From positions 56,309,532-56,373,531 of the forward strand of contig NC_057861.1 of NCBI RefSeq assembly GCF_019393635.1: a stretch of DNA of 64,000 nt, read 5' to 3'. A model generated the notes under the pieces. That model saw only the letters and a program-made list of their open reading frames with translations. It searched no databases and was not told the DNA's origin. Below are positions 54,065-64,000 of this stretch, in pieces. A program made the translations under genes and the position numbers. This stretch comes from Dromiciops gliroides. Lineage: Eukaryota > Chordata > Mammalia > Microbiotheria > Microbiotheriidae. Within the stretch, counting starts at the first letter, position 1. Each line of letters starts with the position of its first letter.

Positions 54065-54276
54065 TCACTGCTGCTTGCAAGCGGACAGCCGGCGGATCTT
54101 GCTGCTGGCAGAGCAGGCCTTGCGGGAGGGGTTGGAGGAGGCGCTGACCCTCCGCTCAGCTTTGGCTTTGGTGCTCAGCTGCGCCGTCTCGGTGCCATTC
54201 ATGCACACCATCTTGGGGGGACCCCGGCTCCCACGGTTCTGTCCATTTTGTCCAGCCTCCTCCTCAGGGACCTGTC
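54065..54276 (-). CDS. STK11: STK11 (LKB1) last coding exon, partial gene
   Basis: The minus-strand exon begins after a pyrimidine-rich acceptor (AG at 54278-54277) and encodes the last 70 residues, from [13 protein letters not shown] to [19 protein letters not shown], with TGA at 54067-54065. STK11 is the master Ser/Thr kinase that activates AMPK and its relatives together with STRAD and MO25. This tail keeps the RRLS phosphorylation site (Ser428 in human) and the CKQQ farnesylation box (Cys430). The region between is looser than in human, with a SASSNPS insertion. A donor GTGAGC (GT at 54031-54030) 33 bases past the stop supports a further non-coding exon. Kinase-domain exons are off the right edge. 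Confidence 0.95.
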
Positions 54277-54758
54277 CTAGGAGGGGGAAACAGAGCAGGG
54301 TGAGGATGGCGGTCAGACCTTTCTGAGCACTGAGTGAGAGCCAGGGAGAGAGAGAGAGCTGGCTGGGAATCCCACCTGGGAGATTCAATGAGCAATGTGA
54401 CCAGGGGCGACTTTCCAGTGAGTGTTACCTCATCTGTAAAATGGGGATAACCGTGTCTAGATGATTTGGGTTGTTACGAGAAGCCAATGAGATCATGCGT
54501 CTAAGTGCTTTGTAAACCTCAGGGTTGCCCAAGCTTCACTTGTAGCTATTACTGAGGAAGGTGTGACTGGGGCTGGAGAGAAGAAAGGATAATAAGAACA
54601 AATGCAAGAAGAAAGCCTAACACCACCCAGTGGAAAATAGGGAAGGGATATCTACTGGAGGGGAACCAAGGTGGTCCAGGAGATTTGGGGCTGGGGAGAC
54701 CTGGGATCTCCCAGGCTAGATTTGAACTCAGGTCTTCCCTCTTTAGGTCCAAGGTTTT

Positions 54759-54910
54759 TTTGTTTTGTTTTGTTTTTGGTGAGGCAATTGGGGTTAAGTT
54801 GCCCAGGGTCACACAGCTAGCAAGCGTCAAGTGTCTGAGGCTGGATTTGAACTCAGGTCCTCCTGAATCCAGGGCCGGTGCTCTATCCACTGTGCCACCT
54901 AGCTGCCCCC
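54759..54910 (-). repeat. Short tRNA-derived SINE
   Basis: AGGTCCAAGGTTTTT (54746) and AGGTCCAAGGTTTTA (54912) flank it. Confidence 0.9.
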
Positions 54911-55156
54911 TAGGTCCAAGGTTTTACCCACCTTACTACTTAGCTGCCATGTGTAAAATGAGGGGGACTCATTTGCTGGTCTTCAAGACCTAGGCAAAGC
55001 CAACAAACACACTGATCCAACCTAAAAGTATGCTGCGCAGCCCACATCCGTGGGTGCCCCAGCTCTAGGGAGAGAAGGAAGATCAAGCCAGCTGATTATT
55101 ATGATTCTTTTGAGTTCCTTCCTTTAGAGACTTTCCTGCAAAATGGGCATCTTCTA

Positions 55157-55300
55157 GGGCAGCTAGGTGGCGCAGTGGATAAAGCACCGGTCCTGGGTTC
55201 AGGAAGACCTGCGTTCAAATCCAGCCCCAGACACTTGACACTAGCTGTGTGGCCCTGGGCAAGTCACTTAACCCTCATTGCCCTGCAAAAAACACCAAAC
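55157..55300 (+). repeat. Short tRNA-derived SINE
   Basis: Head GGGCAGCTAGGTGGCGCAG, tail AAAAAACACCAAA. GGGCATCTTCT and GGGCACCTTCC flank it. Confidence 0.85.
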
Positions 55301-55389
55301 GGGCACCTTCCCAGGCTTGTGGTGAGGATCACATGAGATCAGCTGGGGAGAGAGAGACACTTTGTAGATCTTCAAGTGCTGCATTGATG

Positions 55390-56925
55390 CTGGTGGCCAC
55401 CGTGATCATTCCTCCTATCCCATCCTTCCTCACAGCCCAGCAACACCCTGACCTTCACACAGTCATTCCCCAATCCATTGGTGCTGGTTTTGCTTCCAGC
55501 TTTTTCCTATCACAAAGTGCTGCCCTGAACTCATCAGCGCCCATGGATTCAATTATCGTGTCTACACAGATGATTCTCCTAACCTCTCCTGACCTCCAGT
55601 CCCCCAGCTCCTGTTGACATATTCAACTGCATGTCTCGTCACCTTAAACTCAACATGTCCAAATTGGAATTCACTGTCAAGGCCTGAAGTCGTTGTCCAA
55701 ACCCTCCCTCCGCCTCCACCTTCCCAGGCACCAGCACCCTCCGAGTCACCCAGGCTCAAAACCTAGGCGTCATCTTGGATTCCCCGCTTACTCTCAACGC
55801 CTCCCTGCCCCCCAATAGACAAGCTGCTGCCAAGCCCTGCTGATTTTATCTTCACATCATCTTCTCTCCATTGGCAATGCCACCTCCCCGGTGTAGGCCC
55901 TCATCACCTCATACCTGCCACCAGTCCCTCCCTAATCTAGTCTATTCTTCAAAGGGATTTTCCTAAAGTGCAGATCTGACCAAAGCAGTAGCTTAATATA
56001 TGCTAAGTGACTGACCAACTCAACGTCACAAGGGGCTCCCTGTTACAGTGAGGAATCTTCAGTGGTTTTCAGTCTTGTCTGACTCTGTGACCTCATTTGG
56101 GGTTTTCTTGGCAAACATAATGGAGGGGTTTGCGACTTCCTCCTCCAGCCCATTTTACAGATGAGGAAACCAAGGCAAACCGGGTGAAATGACTTGCCCA
56201 AGGTCACACAGCTAGGAAGGATCTGAGGAGTTGAACTCAGGAAGATGAGTCTTGACTCTAGGCCCTGTGTTCTATCCATGTCAACACCTTGCTGCCCTAT
56301 TTTAATTACTGTGAGGATCAAATGTCAAATCTTCTGTTTGGCTTTTGAAGTTTTTCGTAACCTATCTTAGAACCCTCGGTCCCTCCAACCTCCCTACTCA
56401 GTAAACTCCCAAAGTTCCCTAGTGCCTCCAAGATCAAACACAAAGCCCTCTGAGGCCTGGTGTTCAGAGCTCTTCAAAACCAGGCCCCTCCCCAGCCTCC
56501 TGGTCTTCAGCATCTTGCACCCACCACACACAATCTCTTTCATCCAGTGACTCTGGCTTCCTGGCTGTTCCTCTCAGAAGACACCCTCCCCCCATCTCTC
56601 AGCTCCAGGCCTTCTCACTAGCTGTGCCGTATGCCTGAAACACCCCCCTCCTCATTCCTGCTCCCTGGGCTGCCTCCAAGACCCAACTAAGATCCCACCT
56701 TCTATAACCCCTTTTAGTTCTAGTGCCTTCCCTCTCTCGATTATTTCTAATGTAGCCTGTCTATGACTTGTTTGTCCCTACTTGTTCGCCTGCTATCTCC
56801 CTCATTAGACTGCAAGCTCCCTGAAGGCAGCAGGGCCTGTTTTCTGCCTTTCTTTTGTCCCTGGAGCTTAGCCCAGTGCCTGGCACACGCACACAGCACT
56901 TAATACTTGTTTGCTGACTTAACTC
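55390..56925 (+). repeat. Long L2-type LINE 3' segment, split by a SINE
   Basis: A 1.5-kb run of L2-like sequence. The early part recalls the C-terminal reverse-transcriptase region (CACAGATGATTCTCCTAAC, CTAGGCGTCATCTTGGATTC). The end has GACTGCAAGCTCCCTGAAGG, CAGTGCCTGGCAC and TAATACTTGTTTGCTGACTT. A long SINE sits at 56048-56297. Old and inactive. Confidence 0.7.
56048..56297 (-). repeat. Long tRNA-derived SINE nested in L2
   Basis: Plus-strand TGACCTCATTTGGGGTTTTC, CATTTTACAGATGAGGAAAC and GACTTGCCCAAGGTCACAC, ending AACACCTTGCTGCCC. Confidence 0.82.
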
Positions 56926-57159
56926 TTTTCCACTGGAGCTTGCCTTCTTTCCTTGAAAGTGGGGGGGGTGGAGCCTTAATTTTCCCTTCTGCAAAATGGG
57001 AATGCTGCTATATTCGTGGGCATGATCTATCTCCCAAGATTTTTATGAGAAAGCAGTGTCCTGTGAAGCTTAGAGATGCAAAAATGTCAGTGGGCCAAAA
57101 ATTAAAAAAAAAAACACAAACATTAAAAAAATGGGGCACTAAAACAAAACAAAAAAATA

Positions 57160-57470
57160 GGGGCGGCTAGGTGGCGCAGTGGATAAAGCACCGGCCCTGG
57201 AGTCAGGAGTACCTGAGTTCAAATCCAGCCTCAGACACTTAACACTTACTAGCTGTGTGACCCTGGGCAAGTCACTTAACCCCAACTGCCTCACTAAAAC
57301 AAAACAAAAAAACAAAAAAAATGGGGCAGCTAGGTGGCTCAGTGGAAAAAGCACCAGCCTTGGATCCAGGAGCACCTGAGTTCAAATCCAGTCTCAGACA
57401 CTTGACACTAGTTGTGTGACCTTGGGCAAGTCACTTAACCCTCATTGCCCCACAAAAATTAAAAAAAAAA
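57160..57470 (+). repeat. Tandem pair of short tRNA-derived SINEs
   Basis: Two same-strand copies (57160-57300 and 57324-57470) are joined by a CAAAACAAAAAAAC linker. Both are only moderately diverged from each other. Confidence 0.87.
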
Positions 57471-57859
57471 AAAATTAGAAATGTCAGTGAGCCTGAGTTA
57501 GAATCCCATCTCTGTTCTTGCACCACCTGTGTGACCGTGGGCAGGTTCCGGGCTCCCTGGGTGAAGATGGGGGAGGGATTCAGTGACTCTCCTAAGGTCA
57601 CACAGTAAAAAAGAGAAGCTCAAATCCATGTCTACCAATCCCTAATTCAACGAATGCTTTTTGGATGCTAGGATGAGCTTACCCTAGCTCAGACCTCATT
57701 CATTTGTTCATTCATCCATCAAACAATGCAGGAAGTAAGACAATTAGCTATGACTGACCACCTGGGGCGCCAGGTGGGAGACCAGGAAAGAATGGGACTT
57801 GGAGAAGGGAATAAAAGTCACAGTGGACACAAAAGAGCTCTGGAGAAAAGAGGAGGAAA

Positions 57860-58035
57860 GAAGGAAACAAGCATTTGTTAAGTACCTACTGTTTGATCCT
57901 CTCAACCTCTGGAAGTAGGTGCTTTTATTACTCCTGTTTCACAGTTGAGGAAACTGAGGCAGGTGAAGTGACTTGCCGAGGGTCAAACAGCTAGTAATGT
58001 CTGAAGCAGGATTTGAAATCAGGTCTTCCTGATTC
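57860..58035 (+). repeat. MIR-type SINE
   Basis: TAAGTACCTACTG, CACAGTTGAGGAAACTGAGG, GAAGTGACTTGCCGAGGG and GGATTTGAAATCAGGTCTTC are in MIR order. It abuts the long SINE to its right. Confidence 0.7.
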
Positions 58036-58036
58036 G

Positions 58037-58262
58037 GGCAGCTAGGCGGTGCAGTAGATGGAGCGCTGGGCCTGGAGTCAGGAAGACTTAAGTTCAAATC
58101 CAGCCTCAGACCTTGGGCAAGTTATTTAACCCTATTTGCCTCAGTTCCTCATCTGGAAAATGAGCCGGAGAAGGAAATGACAAACTCCTCCAGGATCTCT
58201 GCCCAAGAAAAGCCCAGATGGGGTCATGGAGAGTCAGCTATAACTGAAAAATGGCTGAACAA
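58037..58262 (+). repeat. Long tRNA-derived SINE
   Basis: Head GGGCAGCTAGGCGGTGCAGT, then CCAGCCTCAGACC, CTGGAAAATGAGCCGGAG and CCAGATGGGGTCATGGAGAG. It is the sense-strand form of the copies at 5722 and 62306. Confidence 0.85.
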
Positions 58263-59254
58263 CAACTTCCTGATTCTGGGCCCAGCCCCTGGCCAGGGAG
58301 TACAAGGGGAAGGGAGGGCTGGAGTTTTGGACACAATAAGGGACAGGAAGAGAAAATCTCTCTGCCAGTGGGTGGCCTCAGACCCTGGGATTCTGTCCCC
58401 AGGTGATTTTAAATTTTAGAAACACATCAGTCACACTCCCTAGGTCCTTGAGGAATGAGTCACCATGGGCTGCAGGGAGAGCCCATCTGTGTGATCCCAA
58501 GATCTTCAGTGACACTCACAGTCCCTGGGACAAATGCTCCCCTGCCTGGCCCCAGGCTGTGAGGAGAGCTGGGCAAACGCAGGCAGAGGAGACTTCTGAG
58601 TCTAACCTCCCAAAGCCCAGCTGGTCCAGGAGTCAGTGTATTCTCCAGTGTACAGTGGCAGCAGTTTATACACAAGGAGGGGCAGCACCAGTCTCTTTGA
58701 TATACACCCTCAAATTTGGGGGGAACCTGCCCGACAAGCTTTCCTGGGCCTGGATATAGCTCCGGGGAGAAAGACAAAATGTAAGGAGCCAGTGTGGGAA
58801 CACTAGTCACTGGGACGAGGGATGGGCTTGACAGGAAGAGGGGTTCAAGGCCCTGCACCTCATCTCCTCCTCTGTAGAATGAGGAGCTTCCATCCCTATG
58901 GCCTCTTCCCAGACCTAAGCCTCAAGGTCAAAGAATGATGATCACTCCTCACATCTCAGTTAGCTGCTCAGGGCCTTGGTTCTCTCCCCGTCAATCTTAT
59001 CAGACCTGCCTTCTGAGGCTGTATGTGCAAAGAAACAAATAAACCAAAAACTTTGTGTTTAAAACAATCAATCACTATTTATTAAAGGACCTCTATAGGC
59101 TAAGGTCCTGTGCTAAATACTACAGGAAAGGACAAAAGTGAGACTGCCCTCGAGGAAGTTAGACTCGACTATGTAAAGAAGAATTATTGCTACCACTTAA
59201 GCCATTTGAAGTGTTGCAGCCTACTGGCTAGAAGGGTATTTTCTCTCTCTTTTT

Positions 59255-59370
59255 TTTTTGAAGCAATTGGGATGAGACTTGCTCAGAGTCACACAGCTAG
59301 TAAATGTGAGCCAGATGTGAACTGACTCCAGGGCTGATACTCTAAACACTGTACCACTTAGTTGCCCCTG
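59255..59370 (-). repeat. Degraded short tRNA-derived SINE
   Basis: Reverse copy with several small deletions; the head reads GGGGCAACTAAGTGGTAC on the minus strand. Confidence 0.75.
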
Positions 59371-59379
59371 GAAGGCTGT

Positions 59380-59605
59380 TTTTTTTCTTTTTTAAAAAAT
59401 TAATTTAATTTAATTTATTTTTTATCATAAAAGTATTTTATTATTCTCTAGTTACATGTAGAAATAATTTTCAACATTTGTTTTTATAAGATTTCAAGTT
59501 CCAAAATTTTCTCCCCCCCTACCCAAGACAGAAAGCAATCTGATATAGGTTATATATGTACAATCACATTAAACATATTTCTGCATTAGTCATGTTGTGG
59601 TGTCA
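59380..59605 (-). repeat. L1 3' end, reverse strand
   Basis: On the plus strand AGTTACATGTAGAAATAATT, AAGCAATCTGATATAGG and CATTAGTCATGTTGTG match the reverse of the L1 3'-UTR at 11.5-11.75 kb. Confidence 0.75.
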
Positions 59606-59739
59606 AATTCAAATAAAAGGGTATGTGTGGTGTGTGTGTGTGTGTCCCTAAACCACACACAGGCATCCCATGGAGGGGGTGGGGTGGGGGTACAGACATA
59701 GGGATCCCAGCAGGCTACATATTGCCTTCTTGCTGCTGT

Positions 59740-59953
59740 GTAGTCATTTCAGTCAAGCCTGATTCCCTATGACCCCATCTGAGGTTTTCTTGGCAAAGAT
59801 AATGGAGAGGTTTACCTTTGCCTTCTCCAGTTTATTTTACAGATGAGGAAACTGAGGCTGACTGTGATTAAATGGCTTCCCCAGAGTCACACAGCTCTAA
59901 GTATCAGAGAGTGGATTTGAACTCAGGTCTTCCTGCATCATGTAGCTGTCTCA
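59740..59953 (-). repeat. Long tRNA-derived SINE, degraded
   Basis: TATGACCCCATCTGAGGTTT, TTTTACAGATGAGGAAACTG and GTGGATTTGAACTCAGGTC show the long type; the head is mostly lost. Confidence 0.72.
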
Positions 59954-60543
59954 TGGGATTAAAAGGTGGAAGAGGCTTTAGACAGCTGCTAAGCCACCTC
60001 CAATGTTTTTTTGACAATACTCGACCTCCCCAGTCATTCACGCATGCACGCACAAATTCATTCATGCGATCACCAAACATCTATTAAGTGCTAACTATCT
60101 GCCAAGAGATGAAGTTTAGGAAATGTGCCCAGGAGGCAAACCATCGAGCTATACACAAAGCTCTGAGGCTTGTCGGGGGACGGCGGGACGGGGGGGAAGG
60201 AGAAGGGTGTTGGGACAAGGGAGATTCACAAAGCTAGACTCAGATGGAGGTCAGGGCAGCTAAAGTGATTTGCCCATGGCTATCGAGAAGCCAAACAGCC
60301 AAGCTGGCATTCAGATTCTGCCCCGTCTCGGGAATCCAGTGCCCTTTCCAAGATACCTGCTACCAACTGTGTTCAGCTGAGCAAGAGGGTGGGGGGACCC
60401 AGAGGGGAGAAAAGTAAGAGACTCCCCTGGAGTCCTGGAGCTGGCTGAGGAAACTGGTGGATTCTAGGTACCAGCCTGATTGGGATTCTGTCACACAAAA
60501 CAACCCCCCTTCTCCCCACAGCTCCCCGTGACTGTCACTCACA

Positions 60544-60613
60544 CACGTGCCAAGAGGGAGTGATAGCTCGCCCCCATGCAAGCGAGCTCAGCACCCACCT
60601 TCAGTCACGTGAC
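60544..60613. promoter_or_regulatory. Two CACGTG E-boxes in STK11 intron 8
   Basis: CACGTG at 60544-60549 and the 10-bp palindrome GTCACGTGAC at 60604-60613 lie in unique DNA. The second is the extended form bound by USF and TFE/MITF factors. A regulatory role is inferred. Confidence 0.4.
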
Positions 60614-61454
60614 AAGCTCGAATTAGTCATGGGAGAGCTCTGGGTGGGCAAGGGGGGGGGGTCATCAGAGGCCCTCTTGTCAGACCCACGGCTCTGGGCT
60701 TGGAACCCCTTTCTCCAGGGGCAGGAGAAGCATCATCATCTCTGTTCATGAGTGGCCTGCCCACAGGCTAAGAGAGCAAAGTCTGGGATGCCTGATTTAC
60801 ACAGGCACATTATCTGGTCTGCTAAAGTTAAGGCAAATAACATGCTACACTCTTGCTCAAGAGCTTTTAAGAAGATGGCTTCAGAAGCTGATGAGCAGAC
60901 AGGAACCCGACCAGAGAGTCTTTCTCACCCTCAGAATTTCAGCCAGGGTGGTCTCACCATGTCCAGACTCATATCATAGTAGGGAAAAAAAAGGAGACTG
61001 GAAGGCAGACCTGGGATCATAAGATTCTAGATAAGGTGCCAGAAGGAGCCTTGAAAGTCAAATAGTCTACGTCTTTTATTTTACAGAGAGGGAAACTGAG
61101 GTCCAAGGACATGAAGCAACTTACTTACCTAAGGCAACACAGGTAGTTAGGTCTAGATGCAGCATTGGAACTCAAGTCTTCTGACTCCCAAATGAGTGCT
61201 TGTTCCACTATGCTAAGTTCTGATGCTAATTAGCTATGTGACCTTGGCCAAGCCACTGATTCTCTAGGTCTGTTTCCTCATCTATAAAATGGGGCCAATA
61301 ATACATGCACCACTTCTTCCCAAACGCTGTTATTATTCCTGTTTTTGCCTCGGAGACTGTTCACATCATTTCCTTCTCTCTGTCCATCCCAAGCCTACCA
61401 ACCCTTGAGGGCCTGGCTCCATTCCTATCTTCCTCCATTTCCCTGATCACTCCA

Positions 61455-62290
61455 AGAATATGAACAGGCAGTTCTCAAAGGAAAAAAAAATCCAAGAGAT
61501 CAGCATTTCCATGAAGAAATGTTCCAAATGGCTAATAATTAGAGAAATGCAAATTAAAACGATTGTGAGGTTCTACTTCACATCCACGAGGATGGCAAAG
61601 ATGAAAAAAGGGGAAAATGACAACTGTTGGAGGGGCTGTGGGAGGACAGGCACATTACTGCACTGCTAGAGGAGCTATGAATTGGTCCAACAATTCTGGA
61701 AAGCAGTTTGGAGCTGTGCCCAAGAAGTCCCTGAACCGAGAGACTTTATCATTACTAGGCTTATGGTTACTAAGCTTCAAAGAGATCAAAGAAAGAGGGA
61801 AAGGAACCATATGCACAACAATATTTATAATGCCTCTTCTTTATACCAAAAAAAACTAGAAACAGCAAGTTCCCCTCAAATGGGGAATGGTGAAACAGCC
61901 TAAAAATGATAAAAGGGATAGATTTTGAGAAACCTGGGAAGATGGACACACAGCTGGGCCCTGATTTGTGTGAATACCGAATCCCATGCACTCAAACTGG
62001 AGCTGGCTGAAGCTATAACCACGTGAAATATGGCTACTGATTCCACCCCAGTGGAAATATAGACATTAGGGATCTGAATAATGGGACCAAGTCAGGGGAC
62101 ATTTGTTAAGTCACACTAATTTGTGACTGACACTAGCACTGTAGGGAAAAAGACCTTTGAAAGAAAGACTTAAGAACCCAATGGCCAGAAAACCAGTGAT
62201 GAAGCAGGCTACTCACCTCTTGACAGACATGGTGAAGAATAAGGAATATATTTTTGGACACAGCCAACTTGGGGATTTTGTTTTGCTTGA
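61455..62290 (+). repeat. L1 3' region
   Basis: AATATGAACAGGCAGTTCTC, GAGAAATGCAAATTAAAACG and CAATTCTGGAAAGCAG parallel the L1 at 11.9-12.2 kb. The 3' part has TTTTTGGACACAGCCAACTT. Old, with many breaks. Confidence 0.75.
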
Positions 62291-62305
62291 TTTGTCATTG
62301 TTTAT

Positions 62306-62545
62306 TTGTTTTTCAATTCTGTCTGACTCTCCATGACCCCATTTGGGGTTTTCTTGGAAAGGATACTTGAGGTGGTTTGCCATTTCCTTTTGCAGCTCAT
62401 TTTACAGATGAGGAAACAAGTAAACAAGGTTAAGTGACTCGCCCAGGATCACACAGCTAATAGGTGTCTGAGGTCACATTTGAACTCAGGTCTTCCTGAC
62501 TTTAGGCCCAGGGCTCTATCCATTGAGCCACCTAGCTACCACCTC
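62306..62545 (-). repeat. Long tRNA-derived SINE
   Basis: CATGACCCCATTTGGGGTTT, TGGTTTGCCATTTCCTTTTG and CATTGAGCCACCTAGCTACC show a nearly complete reverse copy. Confidence 0.85.
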
Positions 62546-62581
62546 TTTGCTTGACCATGCATCCCTACAGATGTATGTATA

Positions 62582-62805
62582 TTGCTAGCATTTACATACT
62601 GCTTTAAGGTTCCCAAAGCACTGTACATATGTTAGCTCACTGGATTCTCACAACAACCTTGGGAGATGGGTTACTATTATTATCACCATTTTACAGATGA
62701 GGAAAATGAGGCAGAAGTTAAATGATTTGCCCAGGGTGACATAGCTAACCTGTGCCAGGCTTTGAATTCAGGTCTTTCTGATCCTAGCCCCACCTCTCTA
62801 TGTAG
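62582..62805 (+). repeat. MIR copy, nearly full length
   Basis: GCTAGCATTTACATACTGC, CTCACAACAACCTTGGGAG, CATTTTACAGATGAGGAAAA and TTTGAATTCAGGTCTTTC cover the MIR from head to tail. Confidence 0.85.
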
Positions 62806-62854
62806 GTGTATATGTGTGTGTGTATCACACACACAGAGGTTTTTTTTGGAAAGT

Positions 62855-63035
62855 GGAAGTAAAAGAGAGGGTTTTTTTTGGTGATATCAAGAAGAGGCAT
62901 CATAAATATTGTTGTGCATATGGTTCCTTTTCCTCTTTCTTTGAGGCCTACCAATGATATTGCCAGGTTAAAAAGCATTCCTGTTTAAGGGGCTCCTTGT
63001 GTGCAGTTCCAAATTGCTTGTCAGAATTGCAGGGA
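62855..63035 (-). repeat. L1 fragment, reverse strand
   Basis: Its minus strand carries GGAACCATATGCACAACAAT and AATATTTATGATGCCTCTTC, the same L1 segment as 61720-61850 in the opposite direction. Confidence 0.75.
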
Positions 63036-63040
63036 CAGGC

Positions 63041-63070
<30 letters not shown>
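63041..63070 (+). repeat. (AG)n microsatellite
   Basis: About 15 AG units, followed by GGGAGAGGGAG sequence. Confidence 0.92.
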
Positions 63071-63071
<1 letters not shown>

Positions 63072-63204
63072 TGGGGAGGGGGAGGGAGAGGGAGAGAGGG
63101 TCACTGAAGCATTTAAAACTAGGAGAACAGAATGAAGGTCAGTAAGAATCACAAACAGGAGTTTCAAAAGTTACATGCTGAATTTGTGATTTATATAAAT
63201 ATAA

Positions 63205-63460
63205 ATGCAGTCCCATAAGTCTTAGTAAAGTTTGAGGCTTTAATAGTTTAAAACACCACTATGGGGGGCAGGCTAGGTGGTGCAGTGGATAAAGCACTGA
63301 CCCTGGATTCAGGAAGACCTGAGTTCAAATCTGGCCTCAGACACTTGACACTAATTAGATGTGTGACCCTGGGCAAGTCATTTAACCCTCATTGCCCTGC
63401 AAAAAAAAAAACCCCAAACAAACAAAAAAACCCCAAACAGCACTATAACTTTTGGGATAG
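63205..63460 (+). mobile_element. Palindromic mini-transposon split by a SINE
   Basis: The left part GTCCCATAAGTCTTAGTAAA and the right part CACTATAACTTTTGGGATAG are inverted repeats of each other and match the element at 22126-22600. A SINE occupies 63262-63420. Confidence 0.55.
63262..63420 (+). repeat. Short tRNA-derived SINE
   Basis: Head GGGGGGCAGGCTAGGTGGTG with a one-base insertion, tail A-rich. It sits inside the palindromic element. Confidence 0.86.
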
Positions 63461-63840
63461 CCTGTACTTAAAAAGAAAAGGGAGCTTGATAAGAAGAAGT
63501 TTCTGTTTTTGCACACAATTCCCTTTCTCCATTCTACTCTATACAAGGGGCATACTCCTTTTATTTGGTGTGTGTTAAGTTCAGAATTAAAAATAAAAAA
63601 AAGCCAAGTGTTCCCTGACCACTGTAACTCACAGCAGTGTTTCCCTCCCTGGGACTCCAGGCACTCCTAGTTAATTGGTATAATAAATGCAGGAGCCAGA
63701 TTCTTCACACTCTGCCTGCATCCCAGTGCAACTACTAGACCTAAGAGAATATATACATCGTCCCTTTGCTCTGCAGCTGCCTTCTATCTACTCTGGCTTT
63801 CTCTTTTGTGTCACTGTCTTCATTAGAATGGAAGTTACTT

Positions 63841-63986
63841 GGGGCAGCTAGGTGGCACAATGGATAAAGCACCAGCCCTGGATTCAGGAGGACCTGAGTT
63901 CAAATCCTGCTTCAGACACATGACACTTACTAGCTGTGTGACCTTGGGCAAGCCACTTAACCCCCATAGCCCCGCCAAAAAAAAAA
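63841..63986 (+). repeat. Short tRNA-derived SINE
   Basis: AGAATGGAAGTTAC occurs at about 63825 and again at 63987-64000, cut by the window end. Confidence 0.9.
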
Positions 63987-64000
63987 AGAATGGAAGTTAC

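Larger units (their letters stand above)
54277..64000 (-). other. STK11: STK11 intron 8 (partial)
   Basis: At least 9.7 kb without another STK11 exon that I could recognise. It is filled with SINEs, a long L2 segment, L1 pieces and MIRs, listed separately. Unique islands remain at about 58270-59040, 60110-60760 and 63600-63830. The intron continues past the window. Confidence 0.7.

Noticed and set aside
55390-56925. A possible gene with Pro/Ser/Leu-rich frames
   Set aside because: The stretch follows L2 order from a reverse-transcriptase-like part to the L2 tail and is explained as a decayed LINE.
54277-64000. STK11 exon 8 or the alternative last exon of the short isoform
   Set aside because: I looked for sequence coding DDIIYTQDFTVP and for the short-isoform tail on the minus strand and found no convincing match; they probably lie outside the window or have diverged.
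1-64000. Endogenous retrovirus, LTR or Polinton remnants
   Set aside because: I found no paired long terminal repeats and no gag, pol, env or capsid-like frames; the reverse-transcriptase-like traces belong to LINEs.

Overview
The window is vertebrate nuclear DNA and almost certainly marsupial. About 35 copies of one tRNA-derived SINE (head GGGCAGCTAGGTGG, tail an A-rich run), a longer relative of it, and marsupial-style L1, L2, CR1/L3 and MIR remnants fill the non-coding DNA. I infer an Australian-type marsupial from the SINE, but the family name is from memory and I could not check it. I saw no retrovirus or LTR element, CRISPR array or bacterial-type gene.

Three host genes are present. 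They match the human 19p13.3 order MIDN - ATP5F1D - CBARP - STK11, read in the opposite direction. (1) ATP5F1D, minus strand, 2403-8510: all four coding exons, 174 aa, the delta subunit of mitochondrial ATP synthase. Its CpG-rich promoter lies at about 8500-8720. (2) CBARP, plus strand: an inferred non-coding first exon in a CpG island at about 24.0 kb, then nine coding exons from 30162 to 46606. It encodes the neuronal regulator of voltage-gated calcium channel beta subunits. Its last two coding exons carry four apparent single-base frame breaks. (3) STK11 (LKB1), minus strand: only the last coding exon (54065-54276) and the 3' end of the transcript (poly(A) signal 50146-50151) are inside. 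The kinase domain lies beyond the right edge. MIDN would be beyond the left edge.

Layout: 1-2402 intergenic, on the MIDN side; 2403-8720 ATP5F1D with repeat-filled introns; 8720-23600 a repeat-rich head-to-head gap containing a second CpG-rich block with two CRE palindromes (20.8 kb); 23600-48640 CBARP; 48640-50120 a short tail-to-tail gap between CBARP and STK11; 50120-64000 the STK11 3' end and part of intron 8. The genes are neighbours by ancestry and do not form a pathway: one is a housekeeping mitochondrial gene, one a neuronal channel regulator and one a tumour-suppressor kinase.

I found no wholly new biological system. The most unusual items are: an 18-codon upstream ORF in CBARP that ends on the main start codon as ATGA; a 7SL RNA retrocopy split by a SINE; composite SINEs that share one target-site duplication; a dispersed 33-bp minisatellite built from the head of an old repeat; a palindromic mini-transposon whose end is tandemly repeated; and the CBARP frame breaks, which are most likely sequence errors.
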